From the IMG/VR virus record IMGVR_UViG_3300028571_002513, positions 1 to 27,563 of that record: a stretch of 27,563 bases of DNA, one strand, 5' to 3'. The stretch's first letter is position 1. The number at the start of each line of letters is the position of its first letter. The stretch is from a virus. The translations under genes and the position numbers were made by a program. Under the pieces are notes generated by a model. That model had not been told where the DNA came from. It did not search any database and saw only the letters and a list, made by a program, of their open reading frames with translations. Below, one piece after another: positions 5,659 to 14,258 of the stretch.

Positions 5659-6714
5659 TCATAGTACGTAGGCGGGCCGAGAGCCGAAATCGTAGTGCAC
5701 ATTAGAACGCGGATTGGCGAGATAGAGCCCAAACACGCCAGCACCACTGGCAACAGCCCAGTGGCCACCCACGATAGGCACACGCTCGCCGGTTATATCC
5801 AGCCAGAAACCGTCGCCGCCTAAACCAGTGCCTGCAACTGGGTACAGTCCCAGAGATTTGCAGAGTGCCAGTGCAGTTGCGCCAACCGGTGTACTTCCTG
5901 GATTAGTCATGCCCTCAAAAGAAGAGCCAGAAGCACGAACGAGCGTATAGTTGGCTGTGCCGCTTGCTGCATATTTCACGGTATTTGCTGAACCTGGTGT
6001 GACCAGGTTGCCGTTGCTGCCGTCGATCGCCTTCCATTGTGCTGATCCGGCTGAAACGTCTTTGGTATTATCCGCAGCGTTGTTGGATGCGAGTACTTGA
6101 ATTTCGCCTTCGTTGATACGCAATCCTGTATTCCACTCCCAGATATTGCCGTTAAGGTCGGCGATGCCGAATGGTGTCCCGTCATGCCGCCATGAGGCAG
6201 GGCCCGAACCTGTCAGGGTAACTCCGTCTCCTGCTGCTACGCCCGGTGCGTTTCCATCTGTTCGGCGTCCGGTTTCCCATGTGTTTGCGTCGTTGCGGCC
6301 CCAGTTGGTATTACCGCGTGGCTGAGTGCCGTTTTTCCAGCACCAGAGTGCTATTGCAGCACGCTCTGCGTTTGTCATCAGATGCCAGCCTGCTCCGTTG
6401 GCTGCTGCTTGCGCCAGAAAAGTATCAAAGTTCTGGCTTACGGTGGGATGTACGTTTGGCAATGAAAGCAGATTACCGTCTTTCACTATGCCCTGGTAAG
6501 TCCCTATGAAAATTTCTGATTTGTTCACTCCGTTAACCGTGAATGCAGGGTGCAGTCCGGTTCCGAGGCCAGCGTCGATGTCTTCTTTGTTGAACGCAGG
6601 GATAATGTTCATTACGCTGGGGTGTCCGGCTGCTGTGTACAAAACGGTCTGTTTGCCACCGGATGCGGCTTCCACTGATGCACGAAAATCGTCTTTTACA
6701 AATATAGTTGGCAT
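5659..6714 (-). CDS. DGR variable protein, C-type lectin/FGE-like fold, probable receptor-binding tip
   Basis: 351 residues. The C-terminal two thirds carry marks of the formylglycine-generating-enzyme-like C-type lectin fold used by DGR targets: WHLMTNAERAAIALWCW (110-126), NWGRND, GIADLNGNIWEW (183-194) and the end FGSRPAYVL. The VR covers residues 311-349 of 351, on the ligand-binding face in known structures. About the first 100 residues are unlike the lectin part and may join the protein to the tail fibre. The gene follows a tail-fibre gene and a DUF4376-like gene, so it most likely sits at the fibre tip and binds the host surface. The start at 6714 has AAAGGAGAG upstream. Confidence 0.9.
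   Translation of the reverse strand: MPTIFVKDDFRASVEAASGGKQTVLYTAAGHPSVMNIIPAFNKEDIDAGLGTGLHPAFTVNGVNKSEIFIGTYQGIVKDGNLLSLPNVHPTVSQNFDTFLAQAAANGAGWHLMTNAERAAIALWCWKNGTQPRGNTNWGRNDANTWETGRRTDGNAPGVAAGDGVTLTGSGPASWRHDGTPFGIADLNGNIWEWNTGLRINEGEIQVLASNNAADNTKDVSAGSAQWKAIDGSNGNLVTPGSANTVKYAASGTANYTLVRASGSSFEGMTNPGSTPVGATALALCKSLGLYPVAGTGLGGDGFWLDITGERVPIVGGHWAVASGAGVFGLYLANPRSNVHYDFGSRPAYVL
5667..5784 (-). repeat. DGR variable repeat (VR)
   Basis: The diversified copy of the TR inside the last 40 codons of the variable protein. Thirteen codons differ from the TR, all non-synonymous. From N to C terminus they read TR to VR: S to G, N to H, N to A, N to V, D to G, E to G, N to Y, N to A, N to H, N to Y, N to D, I to F, D to A. 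No base other than coding-strand adenine has changed. Two Asn codons remain as in the TR. The GC-rich end beside the stop codon is where an initiation-of-mutagenic-homing site would be expected. Confidence 0.95.
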
Positions 6715-6745
6715 TTTCTTTCTCTCCTTTTATGTTTTAAGTGAA

Positions 6746-7135
6746 TTACCAGTTGATGGTGTTGACCGCGTCAACGGTCTCTGCTGCCTCTATTGCCTGT
6801 TCCAGTTGCCATTTTTTAGCGTACAGCCCCAGGCCAAAATCGATCAACTCCCCGATGATCTCAGTTAATTCCGCCACCGTCACATTATGGAACTGGTTTG
6901 ATTTATCGCGGATAGTGGCTACAGTTGATGTTGATCCGGTCTCAAGCAGCCTGTCTCTGAGTCGGCTCAGGTTATCGATATCCTCACGCGCTGAGTCCAT
7001 CATGTAACCTGCTGACACCTCAAAGCCGTATTCAGGGGCACGCTCAAATGCGTGCTTGATCCGTCCCTTTTGGATTGTTTTTGCTGTTACCAGCGGGTCA
7101 GGTGCTGGCATTGTGCTGTTGATTTGTTCATCCAT
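6746..7135 (-). CDS. DUF4376-like tail fibre-associated protein
   Basis: 129 residues. The C-terminal half has the pattern of the DUF4376 domain: IRDKSNQFHNVTVAELTEII, then a helix ending LYAKKWQLEQAIEAAETVD. This domain is common in small phage proteins or tail-fibre assembly proteins encoded beside fibres. Here it lies between the fibre (7151-8047) and the DGR variable protein (5659-6714), which fits a fibre chaperone or linker. The start at 7135 has AGAGGAG upstream; the preceding gene stops at 7151. The biochemical role of the domain is not known. Confidence 0.65.
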   Translation of the reverse strand: MDEQINSTMPAPDPLVTAKTIQKGRIKHAFERAPEYGFEVSAGYMMDSAREDIDNLSRLRDRLLETGSTSTVATIRDKSNQFHNVTVAELTEIIGELIDFGLGLYAKKWQLEQAIEAAETVDAVNTINW

Positions 7136-7150
7136 TTTTTGACTCCTCTC

Positions 7151-8047
7151 TTAAAGATTAAGTTTTCTGGCAGTCCAGTTTACGATTACGCTGTCTGCGC
7201 TGCCGTTAAACTGTATGTCGAATCCTGTAGTGGTTTTATTTACCGCTTTCACGCTACCGCACTGCGTTTCTGCTCCGGTATACCCGGTAACTTCAAGAGC
7301 GACATGATAGTCGGCTGTATCCATATTGTAGGGGAATACTACCGATGCTGTAGGGAGTGCAGAGACAAACTGCGGGAATCCGCTTTGCAAATTTGCTACT
7401 TTGGTCAGCGTACATCCGCTCAGGTTTTCTGCTGTGTTGCCTGCCGGAACGGTCACTCGGTACAACAGCATTGTTCCAGCCGGATATGTTTCATTCAGGT
7501 TTGTGGCCTTCAGGTCTCCAGTGCTATCGATGTAAAGGTCAACATGCCCAGCACTGCCACCTGTATTCTGTGCGATACTGGCTGTGCTGGTTTGCCCTTC
7601 TACGCCATTAAAAACACCATTCAGGAAGACAACTCCTGCCGAGATATTCACCAGCCGCCCTGTCCCGCCTGCTGTTACATCGCAACCACTGATAACTCCA
7701 GTATTGCGGATAGTAACTGTGCCCTGCTGAAACCGCTGTTTCAGGGTTTTGGTGATCTCGCGATTCGCAAGCCCTGCCTGTGCCAGCGCCTCCATAGTGG
7801 CTGCGGTAAGCGCGTTGATGGCGTCGGGATTTGTATCGGCGACATCGGTTTCGATCTGGTCAAGTCTTTCGTCCAGTGAGGCGTGACCTGTGCGAGCGGC
7901 TGCAAGTTCGTTTTCACTTGCGGCAACCCGCCCTTCGTGGTTGCTGAAATTGTCATCAATTTCAGAATAGCGGGTGTTCCAGAGCGCGGGTACGGCATCC
8001 GGCTCGTTGTTCGGGATCTGCGTAATGTTTACATGTGGTAAAGCCAT
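7151..8047 (-). CDS. Tail fibre protein
   Basis: 298 residues in three parts. The N-terminal end (about 1-35) is a likely attachment segment (WNTRYSEIDDNFSNHE). A heptad-rich coiled coil follows (about 35-75, ENELAAARTGHASLDERLDQ), and then Gly/Thr/Ser-rich beta sequence. The last 70 residues look like a compact C-terminal fibre domain (FVSALPTASVVFPYN onward, ending NWTARKLNL). Such trimeric fibres carry host-binding tips. It is encoded directly upstream of the DUF4376-like gene and the DGR target, so it is probably the shaft that displays the variable protein. The start at 8047 has AAAGGAGAG upstream. No specific family name can be given from sequence alone. Confidence 0.65.
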   Translation of the reverse strand: MALPHVNITQIPNNEPDAVPALWNTRYSEIDDNFSNHEGRVAASENELAAARTGHASLDERLDQIETDVADTNPDAINALTAATMEALAQAGLANREITKTLKQRFQQGTVTIRNTGVISGCDVTAGGTGRLVNISAGVVFLNGVFNGVEGQTSTASIAQNTGGSAGHVDLYIDSTGDLKATNLNETYPAGTMLLYRVTVPAGNTAENLSGCTLTKVANLQSGFPQFVSALPTASVVFPYNMDTADYHVALEVTGYTGAETQCGSVKAVNKTTTGFDIQFNGSADSVIVNWTARKLNL

Positions 8048-8071
8048 AACTTTCTCTCCTTTCTGTTATCA

Positions 8072-8092
8072 AACGCCGCTTAAAACGGGGTT
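8072..8092 (-). terminator. Weak hairpin between prohead protease and tail fibre genes
   Basis: AACCCCG and CGGCGTT (coding strand) form a 7-bp stem with one mismatch around the loop TTTTAAG. There is no good T-run after it. It lies in the 58-base gap between two genes, so it may act as a weak attenuator or mark a module boundary. Confidence 0.3.
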
Positions 8093-8105
8093 ATTTCCAT
8101 TGCAA

Positions 8106-9107
8106 CTAAAATTCAACAGCGGCAAGAACCGATCCATACTCTGGTTTTTCTCTTCGCCTGCTATGGGTTGGTACGTTTTTCCTACTATGGGTATTGCCTA
8201 TGGGGAGACCAGACATATTCATCCTGCCAGCCGCTTCAAAAAAGGCCGTTAGCTTGTAGAAATCATCCTCGTTTGCAAGGGCAAGCATTGATTCAAGGAT
8301 ATGAGCAGGCACAGCTACAACGGACTTTTGAGCTGTTTCTGTTATCATCCTGCATCGTTTCTTTTCTGTCTCTTCTGTTATTTTCAGCTTATTAGTAAGT
8401 TGCTCGATCTGCTTGCTCTGTTGTTCAGCCTGATCTCGAAGAGCATCTTCTAAAATTGCTTGTTCAGTAAGCCGATCCTGCAATATGGCATTTTCCATAA
8501 TTGCTGTTGCTGTCCAGTGCTTCAGCCATTTTTCAGCCTCTATTTCAGATATTCCGCCGATTTTAACTATGCTTTCCAATACAAAAGAAGAATTGGCTGC
8601 GCTCGCACTTTCGAGAATATAGCCGCGATTTTTAGCAAAGCCGGGATTCATAACATAATCAAAGCCGTGGAAATCGGTAAGATTGGTTTTGCCCCCCACT
8701 CCGCCGTCAAAGCCGCCACAAGCCCAAGAAAAACCGCCGACCCGAGATTCGTTCAAGCCTGATACGATCTTGCCTGGATCTGTCTCAAGGATATCCTGTG
8801 TGTGCTCAACAGCTCCGTCTTTATGCACTTCAAAAGCTGTGGTTACGTTTGACGGCACGTTTTCGGTAATAACAAAGCTACCGTCTGGCAGCTTTACGGC
8901 CCCAACCTCCGCCAGAGTTAACTTCTTGGCCAGTTCACGCCTTCCGTGCCCCAAATACCCAAGTGCCTCACGTAATCTGATTTTTTCCCGTGTTTCGGGC
9001 GCATAGCAAACCTTAATAGCATTTTCAAGAATGTACTGCCGATGATGCCCGGTATAGGTTCGACCCTCTTGAAACAAATTGAATGTGCATTTTATTGGTT
9101 GTGGCAT
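8106..9107 (-). CDS. Prohead protease, possibly fused to a scaffold region
   Basis: 333 residues. The N-terminal half resembles T4 gp21-type (S77/U9) prohead proteases: REALGYLGHGRRELA with likely catalytic His54, then SRVGGFSWACGG with likely nucleophile Ser127, and a typical end of the protease domain near residue 160. The second half holds a long charged helix (about 205-255, DRLTEQAILEDALRDQAEQQ) and a basic C-terminus, as seen in scaffold or core proteins. A protease-scaffold fusion would direct capsid assembly and then cut itself and other head proteins. The gene directly follows the portal gene, the usual neighbour. The ATG at 9107 has AAAGGAG upstream. The call rests on motif resemblance and context. 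Confidence 0.6.
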   Translation of the reverse strand: MPQPIKCTFNLFQEGRTYTGHHRQYILENAIKVCYAPETREKIRLREALGYLGHGRRELAKKLTLAEVGAVKLPDGSFVITENVPSNVTTAFEVHKDGAVEHTQDILETDPGKIVSGLNESRVGGFSWACGGFDGGVGGKTNLTDFHGFDYVMNPGFAKNRGYILESASAANSSFVLESIVKIGGISEIEAEKWLKHWTATAIMENAILQDRLTEQAILEDALRDQAEQQSKQIEQLTNKLKITEETEKKRCRMITETAQKSVVAVPAHILESMLALANEDDFYKLTAFFEAAGRMNMSGLPIGNTHSRKNVPTHSRRREKPEYGSVLAAVEF

Positions 9108-9118
9108 AAAGAACTCCT

Positions 9119-10792
9119 TTACTTGTACAGCTTGTCGATATACGACTTGATTGCGCTCTCTGTTACCACAGTGGGGCTGTCTACGCCTGGGACTCCCCCT
9201 GTTGCCTGCGCCAGCATCGCGTCATTCATTGCCGCTGCGTTTTCTTCAGCCTTCACGGCTTTGTCAGCCGGGAACATGAGCGTGAATTTTTCTTCGGGGA
9301 CTTTCAGAATGTCAGTCCACAAATAGTTTGAGAGTGCCTGTTTATCCACGGTTGCAAATTCAGCATCCATCAGTTGCACCATCTGAACAAGCCCAGTAGC
9401 AAACCCGGCGCGGCCTTCCATATTTTCCCGTTCTTCCCGTTCGAGTGCTGTTGACACGGAGTTGAATATAACTCTCCATGGTTTCTCGGTTGGCAAAAAA
9501 ACTTTACCCATTTTGCTGGCAATGTGAATTTCACACATACGCTCAACACCGGTTAAAATAGCTTGCCGGAGCATATTGGCTTTGGTTGCGGCAAGCACCG
9601 ACACCCGAAAGAAGCCGCCGTCCCCAAGACCGCCCGCAAGCATTTCGCCAAATCCCAGCAATGCCGGATCAATACCAAGTGCTGAGCCTAGTCGTTTAAT
9701 GTGAAAATCAATATCAGAAAGCCCGTCAATATTTGGAGAACCTTCTAGGGTCGAAATGTCAAGCCGTCCCCTTCCGTCCCCAAAAATAGGAAGAATGTGG
9801 TTTATAACGGTCTGAATAAAGCCTTTTTTGAGGGATTTTTCAGCATTAGATTGGTCGGTTTTTTGTAACTGACTGGCCACAATATTGAGGTATTGCGCCG
9901 CTTTTTGAGGGTTGAGCTTGCCGGTGTTTACGCCGACCATTCGTTCAAGTCGCGCTGCATTCTTCCGACTCATATTCATCGAGGTAATGGCGTCAAGTAA
10001 TTCCATCCATGGAACAAAAGCCGTTTCAACAAGCGATTGTCCATAGTTTTGTGATTCAGTGATTGTGTCCAGACTATAATCTTCTTCGGAAATATCAAAC
10101 GGTTTTGCGTCGATTCGTTGCGGTTCTGTATTGGTCTGCTTGTAAACAGGGATCTTGAATCCGACAAACTTCCATGGCTCCATCATCTCCATACCCGCCT
10201 TGCCGGATTGCTGCCAAGTTGAAGAAAAGCCTGCCAACTGCCCCGCCTGCTGATATTCATTCACAAAGCGTGGGTGTGTATAATAATCAGAGCGGATCGA
10301 TTCGATGCCTGCCTTATCCTTGACATAGAGCCGAGCGTACCAGCAGCCATAAAGAGCGGCATTATATGCCCATGAGTGGCAATCCCTGTTTATGATATGA
10401 ACAAGGCTGTCGTTAAGTTCCTTGACAATAGCGTTAGTTCCGTCATTGACGGATTCTATCTTGATTATTTCTCCTGAATCGGATCGCGCTGATAGCGCAT
10501 GCGCAATGTGCATCTTTAATGCACTGTCAATGGTAGGATCGCTTGCCATTGTGTCGTAAATGGCATAGCGAGCATGGCGGGACTTAGGCAATGCGTAGAA
10601 CTGTTGACCATCCTCGGCAGTTGCACTAAAAACGCCCTGCATTGCAGCGGTAGCATCTCCAATGAAATCCTCATAAATCCCACCCGAAGGCAGAGCGATT
10701 GCCCGGCTGTCATTGTCTGAGAAAAAACTTGGAAACAGTTTCTGCCAGATATTCTTTTTAGTTGTAGTTTGTGTGTCTACCATAGTTGCCAT
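9119..10792 (-). CDS. Portal protein (gp20-like)
   Basis: 557 residues, typical portal length. Features include ALPKSRHARYAIYDTMASDP (cf. portal segments in which the monomer packs against the ring), a clip/stem region rich in Asn, Ser and aromatics, LGIDPALLGFGEM, and a C-terminal helical crown. The dodecameric portal forms the DNA entry vertex and binds terminase and neck proteins. I chose ATG at 10792; an ATG at 10783 and a TTG at 10828 are also possible, and none has a clear Shine-Dalgarno site. It is immediately followed by the prohead protease-like gene, as in T4-like phages. The upstream region is shared divergently with the MmeI-like gene. Confidence 0.75.
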   Translation of the reverse strand: MATMVDTQTTTKKNIWQKLFPSFFSDNDSRAIALPSGGIYEDFIGDATAAMQGVFSATAEDGQQFYALPKSRHARYAIYDTMASDPTIDSALKMHIAHALSARSDSGEIIKIESVNDGTNAIVKELNDSLVHIINRDCHSWAYNAALYGCWYARLYVKDKAGIESIRSDYYTHPRFVNEYQQAGQLAGFSSTWQQSGKAGMEMMEPWKFVGFKIPVYKQTNTEPQRIDAKPFDISEEDYSLDTITESQNYGQSLVETAFVPWMELLDAITSMNMSRKNAARLERMVGVNTGKLNPQKAAQYLNIVASQLQKTDQSNAEKSLKKGFIQTVINHILPIFGDGRGRLDISTLEGSPNIDGLSDIDFHIKRLGSALGIDPALLGFGEMLAGGLGDGGFFRVSVLAATKANMLRQAILTGVERMCEIHIASKMGKVFLPTEKPWRVIFNSVSTALEREERENMEGRAGFATGLVQMVQLMDAEFATVDKQALSNYLWTDILKVPEEKFTLMFPADKAVKAEENAAAMNDAMLAQATGGVPGVDSPTVVTESAIKSYIDKLYK

Positions 10793-10816
10793 ATTGCATG
10801 ACAAGCGGTTATCTGT

Positions 10817-10839
10817 GGAGGGTATCAAATGTAATAAAA
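10817..10839 (-). promoter_or_regulatory. Candidate promoter-like motif upstream of the portal gene
   Basis: On the plus strand GGAGG, 9 bases, GTAATAAAA; on the coding strand this reads TTTTATTAC followed by an ATnC / CCTCC element. A very similar arrangement lies upstream of the major capsid gene at 20761-20780. It is close to the portal start (about 25 bases) and could be a late-promoter or leader element. No sigma-70 boxes are convincing. Confidence 0.35.
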
Positions 10840-10899
10840 GAGGATATTAGGTGGAGGCTTTGTGATATAAGAGGGAAGTGTTGCTAAATGGAGGGTGGG

Positions 10900-13638
10900 A
10901 TGATGGAGCAGAAAAAACCGAAATGTATTGTCCGAGACTGGAAAGACATTGAAGAGCAAGCGCGCAAGTTGGTCTTTACATTCGGTAAGCATTCACGCGA
11001 ACAGGCGGTTAGCAAGCTATTTGTTGATAAGTTTTTGGCGATGTTTGGATTTAGCGCAATCGAGATCGGAAGCTTTGAGCACCAGGTCGCGAAACTTGGT
11101 AACAAATCAGGGTTTATTGATTGTTTCATTCCGGGCAAGCTCCTGATTGAATTCAAGTCACGCGGCAAAGACCTTGATAAAGCACTGTTGCAGGGGCTTG
11201 ATTATTTGAGCGGCCTTGCCAAAGAAGAAATGCCGCGTTACCTCCTTATCTGTGACTTTGGTCGTTTCCGACTGCATGATCTTCTGGATAGGACAAAGGA
11301 TGTAGACTTCACCCTTGAAGAGCTGCCAAAACAGGTCAAGCTGTTCAAGTTTTTACTTGGTGAGGAATCAGAACAAACGGCACATGAACTGAGTATTGAT
11401 GTAAAAGCCTCAAATCTCATGGGTAAGCTGCATGATAGCATCAGGAAAGATGGTTACGAAGGGAAAGAGTTGGAGGTGTTACTTGTCCGTCTGTTGTTTT
11501 GCCTGTTTGCCGATGATACCGGAATCTTTGAACACAATTCGTTTAAGAAGCTGATTGAACAACGCACCGGTGATGACCCTTCATCAATGTTTTCGCTCTT
11601 TGCACGGCTGTTTGCGATACTTAACACCAAAGAAGAAAAACGCGGCAATAACACCGCTGAATATCTTGCCAACTTCCCCTACATAAACGGTAGGCTCTTT
11701 GAAGAGCAGTTTCCGTTGCCGGACAGCACAAGAGAAATGCGTGACGCTCTTCTGGAGTGTTGCGAAATGGACTGGAGCGAGATTTCACCGGCTATTTTCG
11801 GTTCCATGTTTCAGACGATCATGGAAGAAGGCGAAGGTAACAGACGGCGTGAGCAAGGGGCGCATTATACCTCTGAAACCAATATACTGAAATTGATACG
11901 TCCGCTGTTTCTTGATGATCTGGAAAAAGAGTTCGCCGCTTGTGGAAAGAACAAGGCTAAGCTCGAAACATTCCACGACAAGCTGTCAACACTCAAATTC
12001 CTTGACCCGGCTTGCGGTTGTGGCAATTTTCTTGTCGTGGCGTATCGGGAAATCAGGCGGCTTGAATTGAAAGTTCTTGACCTGCTACATCCTCCGGTAA
12101 ACAAGCTGGGATTCCGGCAAATGGGGCTTGGTCTTGCCGAGATTGTAAGGGTGAACGTAGACCAGTTTTACGGCATTGAGGTTGAAGAGTTCCCCGCGCA
12201 GATCGCCCAGGTTGCCTTATGGCTTGTTGATCATCAGGTAAACATGGAAGTAAGCAAGCTGTTTTGCCAGACGTTCAAGCGGATACCGCTCAACAAGTCA
12301 CCTTCAATAACCTGCGGGAACGCTCTTAAAGCACCGTGGCCTGCCGCTGATTACATCATGGGGAATCCGCCTTTTATCGGGCATCAATGGCGGGATGTTC
12401 ATCAAATGGATGACATGGAAAGGATATGGGGCAAAGACGGCAAATTCGGGAGGCTCGATTATGTGACCTGCTGGCACAGGAAAGCTACTGATTACATGGT
12501 ATTGAATCCAAAGACCAAAACAGCCTTTGTCTCCACCAATAGTATTTGTCAGGGTGAGCAGGTCGGCACACTTTGGGAATGGATGCTGGCGCAAGGGATA
12601 AAGATTCATTTTGCACACCGGACTTTCCAATGGCACAACGAGGCAAGGGGCAAGGCTGCGGTGCATTGCATCATTGTTGGTTTTGGTTTGGGGGATGTGA
12701 AAGATAAGATCATTTTTGAGTATGACAGCATCAAGGGTGAACCACGGGCGGTAAAATCCAACAACATCAATCCTTATCTGGTTGACGCGCCAAGTGTGAT
12801 ATTGCCGTCAAGAACGAAAACACCGGAAGGGTTGCCACAGCTTATCAAGGGGAGTCAGCCTACAGACGGCGGTCACCTGATAATGACCGATGAGCAAAAA
12901 GCGGCACTGTTGGCAAAAGAGCCGAATGCCAAAAAGTGGATCAAGAAATATATCGGCGGCGAAGAGCTGATAAATGGCGGTCAGCGGTGGTGTTTGTGGT
13001 TGAAAGGCATTGAACCGGATGAGCTGAAGAAGCTGCCGGAGGTTATGAAGCGGGTGGCGTTGGTAGCAGAGAACAGAAAGAAAAGTCCAACTTTGAGTGT
13101 ACGGGAATTTGCCGCTTATCCGACGTTGTTTACACAAGACCGGCAACCGGGTAGCAATTATCTGGCGATACCGGAAGTTTCTTCCGAAAGCCGTAAATTT
13201 ATACCAATCGGGTTTTTAACTACATCAACCATTGCCAGCAACAAATTACAAATTATTTCCGGTGCAACAGCCTACCACTTCGGCATTCTCTCCAGTTCCA
13301 TGCACAACGCCTGGATGCGTACCGTAGCCGGAAGATTAAAAAGTGATTATAGCTATTCACCATCTGTCTACAACAACTTCCCCTGGCCGCAATCTGCCAC
13401 AGAAAAACAGCACATGAGCGTGATGGAGAAGGCACAAAAGGTGCTTGATGCCCGTGCCGCTCATCCCAAAAGTACGCTTGCGGATATGTATGCCCCTACT
13501 TCAATGCCGAAGGATTTGATTGATGCGCACAAGGATTTGGACAAGGCCGTTGATGCAGCTTATGGCTATGCAGGCGGCAAGGATGACGCAGCGCGGGTTG
13601 CCTATCTGTTCGGGCTGTATGGGGAGATGGTGAAGTAA
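10900..13638 (+). CDS. MmeI-family single-chain restriction-modification enzyme (type IIG/IIL)
   Basis: 912 residues from ATG 10900 (ATGs at 10888 and 10903 are alternatives; GGAGG at 10890-10894 favours 10900 or 10903). Counting from 10888, D78-x9-E88-x-K90 (FIDCFIPGKLLIEFKS) is the nuclease site, with the exact spacing reported for MmeI. A helical spacer follows, then methyltransferase motif I DPACGCGNF (373-381) and motif IV NPPF (493-496) for N6-adenine methylation. A target-recognition region and C-terminal helices (DKAVDAAYGYAGG) close the protein. One protein would therefore methylate one strand of its site and cut at a distance. It is the only clear plus-strand gene, placed between two structural gene blocks, which suggests acquired cargo for excluding other phages. 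The recognition sequence is unknown. Confidence 0.9.
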   Translation: MMEQKKPKCIVRDWKDIEEQARKLVFTFGKHSREQAVSKLFVDKFLAMFGFSAIEIGSFEHQVAKLGNKSGFIDCFIPGKLLIEFKSRGKDLDKALLQGLDYLSGLAKEEMPRYLLICDFGRFRLHDLLDRTKDVDFTLEELPKQVKLFKFLLGEESEQTAHELSIDVKASNLMGKLHDSIRKDGYEGKELEVLLVRLLFCLFADDTGIFEHNSFKKLIEQRTGDDPSSMFSLFARLFAILNTKEEKRGNNTAEYLANFPYINGRLFEEQFPLPDSTREMRDALLECCEMDWSEISPAIFGSMFQTIMEEGEGNRRREQGAHYTSETNILKLIRPLFLDDLEKEFAACGKNKAKLETFHDKLSTLKFLDPACGCGNFLVVAYREIRRLELKVLDLLHPPVNKLGFRQMGLGLAEIVRVNVDQFYGIEVEEFPAQIAQVALWLVDHQVNMEVSKLFCQTFKRIPLNKSPSITCGNALKAPWPAADYIMGNPPFIGHQWRDVHQMDDMERIWGKDGKFGRLDYVTCWHRKATDYMVLNPKTKTAFVSTNSICQGEQVGTLWEWMLAQGIKIHFAHRTFQWHNEARGKAAVHCIIVGFGLGDVKDKIIFEYDSIKGEPRAVKSNNINPYLVDAPSVILPSRTKTPEGLPQLIKGSQPTDGGHLIMTDEQKAALLAKEPNAKKWIKKYIGGEELINGGQRWCLWLKGIEPDELKKLPEVMKRVALVAENRKKSPTLSVREFAAYPTLFTQDRQPGSNYLAIPEVSSESRKFIPIGFLTTSTIASNKLQIISGATAYHFGILSSSMHNAWMRTVAGRLKSDYSYSPSVYNNFPWPQSATEKQHMSVMEKAQKVLDARAAHPKSTLADMYAPTSMPKDLIDAHKDLDKAVDAAYGYAGGKDDAARVAYLFGLYGEMVK

Positions 13639-13641
13639 ACT

Positions 13642-14235
13642 CTAAAACGGCTTGACAGCGGTCAGTTTTGAAGGTAGGGTTGAATTATCAAGACTCGCTT
13701 TTAACTCCAGGGAATTTAAGGAGGGTTGGTTTACGCCAACTGTAGTGCTGGGCCCGGCACTACTCCAAAGCGAGTCTTTGTTTTTGAATTGGTCTCCCCT
13801 GCCCGGTGTTGCATTCTTTATATCGTAGAAAGCCCCGCCGTTTTCACTCTCCAGTTGGATTGTCGCGTACTTTAATTTTCCCGATGTCACCACTATTATA
13901 AGACCTCTGCTCGGCTTAGAAGGTAAATATATGGCATCAAAACGTCGCGTAATCGCATATACAAATTCAACAGCACTCTTGTAACCAAGTGCTGCAATAT
14001 CTTTGCTGTGACGCATCTCTATGTGAAGCAACCCTTCAGCCGAGTTTCCTTCTCTTAACCTTATAGGCGCAGATTCCCTACCTATCGCTTTTGAAATTTC
14101 CGCAGTTATATAGCCAAAATCCAAATTGCCTGACGGTGCTTTCATAAAGCCATTGCGGGTTGCCGCCTCAAACACCCGCCCACCGTACCTCACCTCAACA
14201 GGTAAATCGAAATAAGCAAAAGTATCGTCAATCAC
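13642..14235 (-). CDS. BECR-fold (barnase/EndoU/ColicinE5/RelE-like) nuclease candidate
   Basis: 197 residues from GTG 14235, chosen because GGAGAGGA lies 5 bases upstream; the longer frame (TTG 14295) would run through a terminator hairpin. Residues about 60-150 show a pattern I associate with phage PBECR nuclease-like domains. It has GNSAEGLLHIEMRH with a conserved-looking H..RH, then GYKSAVEFVYAITRRFDAIY, a beta stretch YATIQLESENGG, and FYDIKNATPGR. Such domains are found as toxin or nuclease parts of phage polyvalent proteins. Here it stands alone. The C-terminal 45 residues are low in order (LWSSAGPSTT onward). The gene converges on the MmeI-like gene with a 3-base gap and follows a terminator, so it is probably cargo. 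The fold call is by eye and uncertain. Confidence 0.5.
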   Translation of the reverse strand: MIDDTFAYFDLPVEVRYGGRVFEAATRNGFMKAPSGNLDFGYITAEISKAIGRESAPIRLREGNSAEGLLHIEMRHSKDIAALGYKSAVEFVYAITRRFDAIYLPSKPSRGLIIVVTSGKLKYATIQLESENGGAFYDIKNATPGRGDQFKNKDSLWSSAGPSTTVGVNQPSLNSLELKASLDNSTLPSKLTAVKPF

Positions 14236-14258
14236 AAATATCCTCTCCAACTCTAAAC

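Noticed and set aside
7052-7879. 275-codon plus-strand frame
   Set aside because: Lies antiparallel to the tail fibre gene, has no ribosome binding site of note and a cysteine-rich composition typical of a shadow frame.
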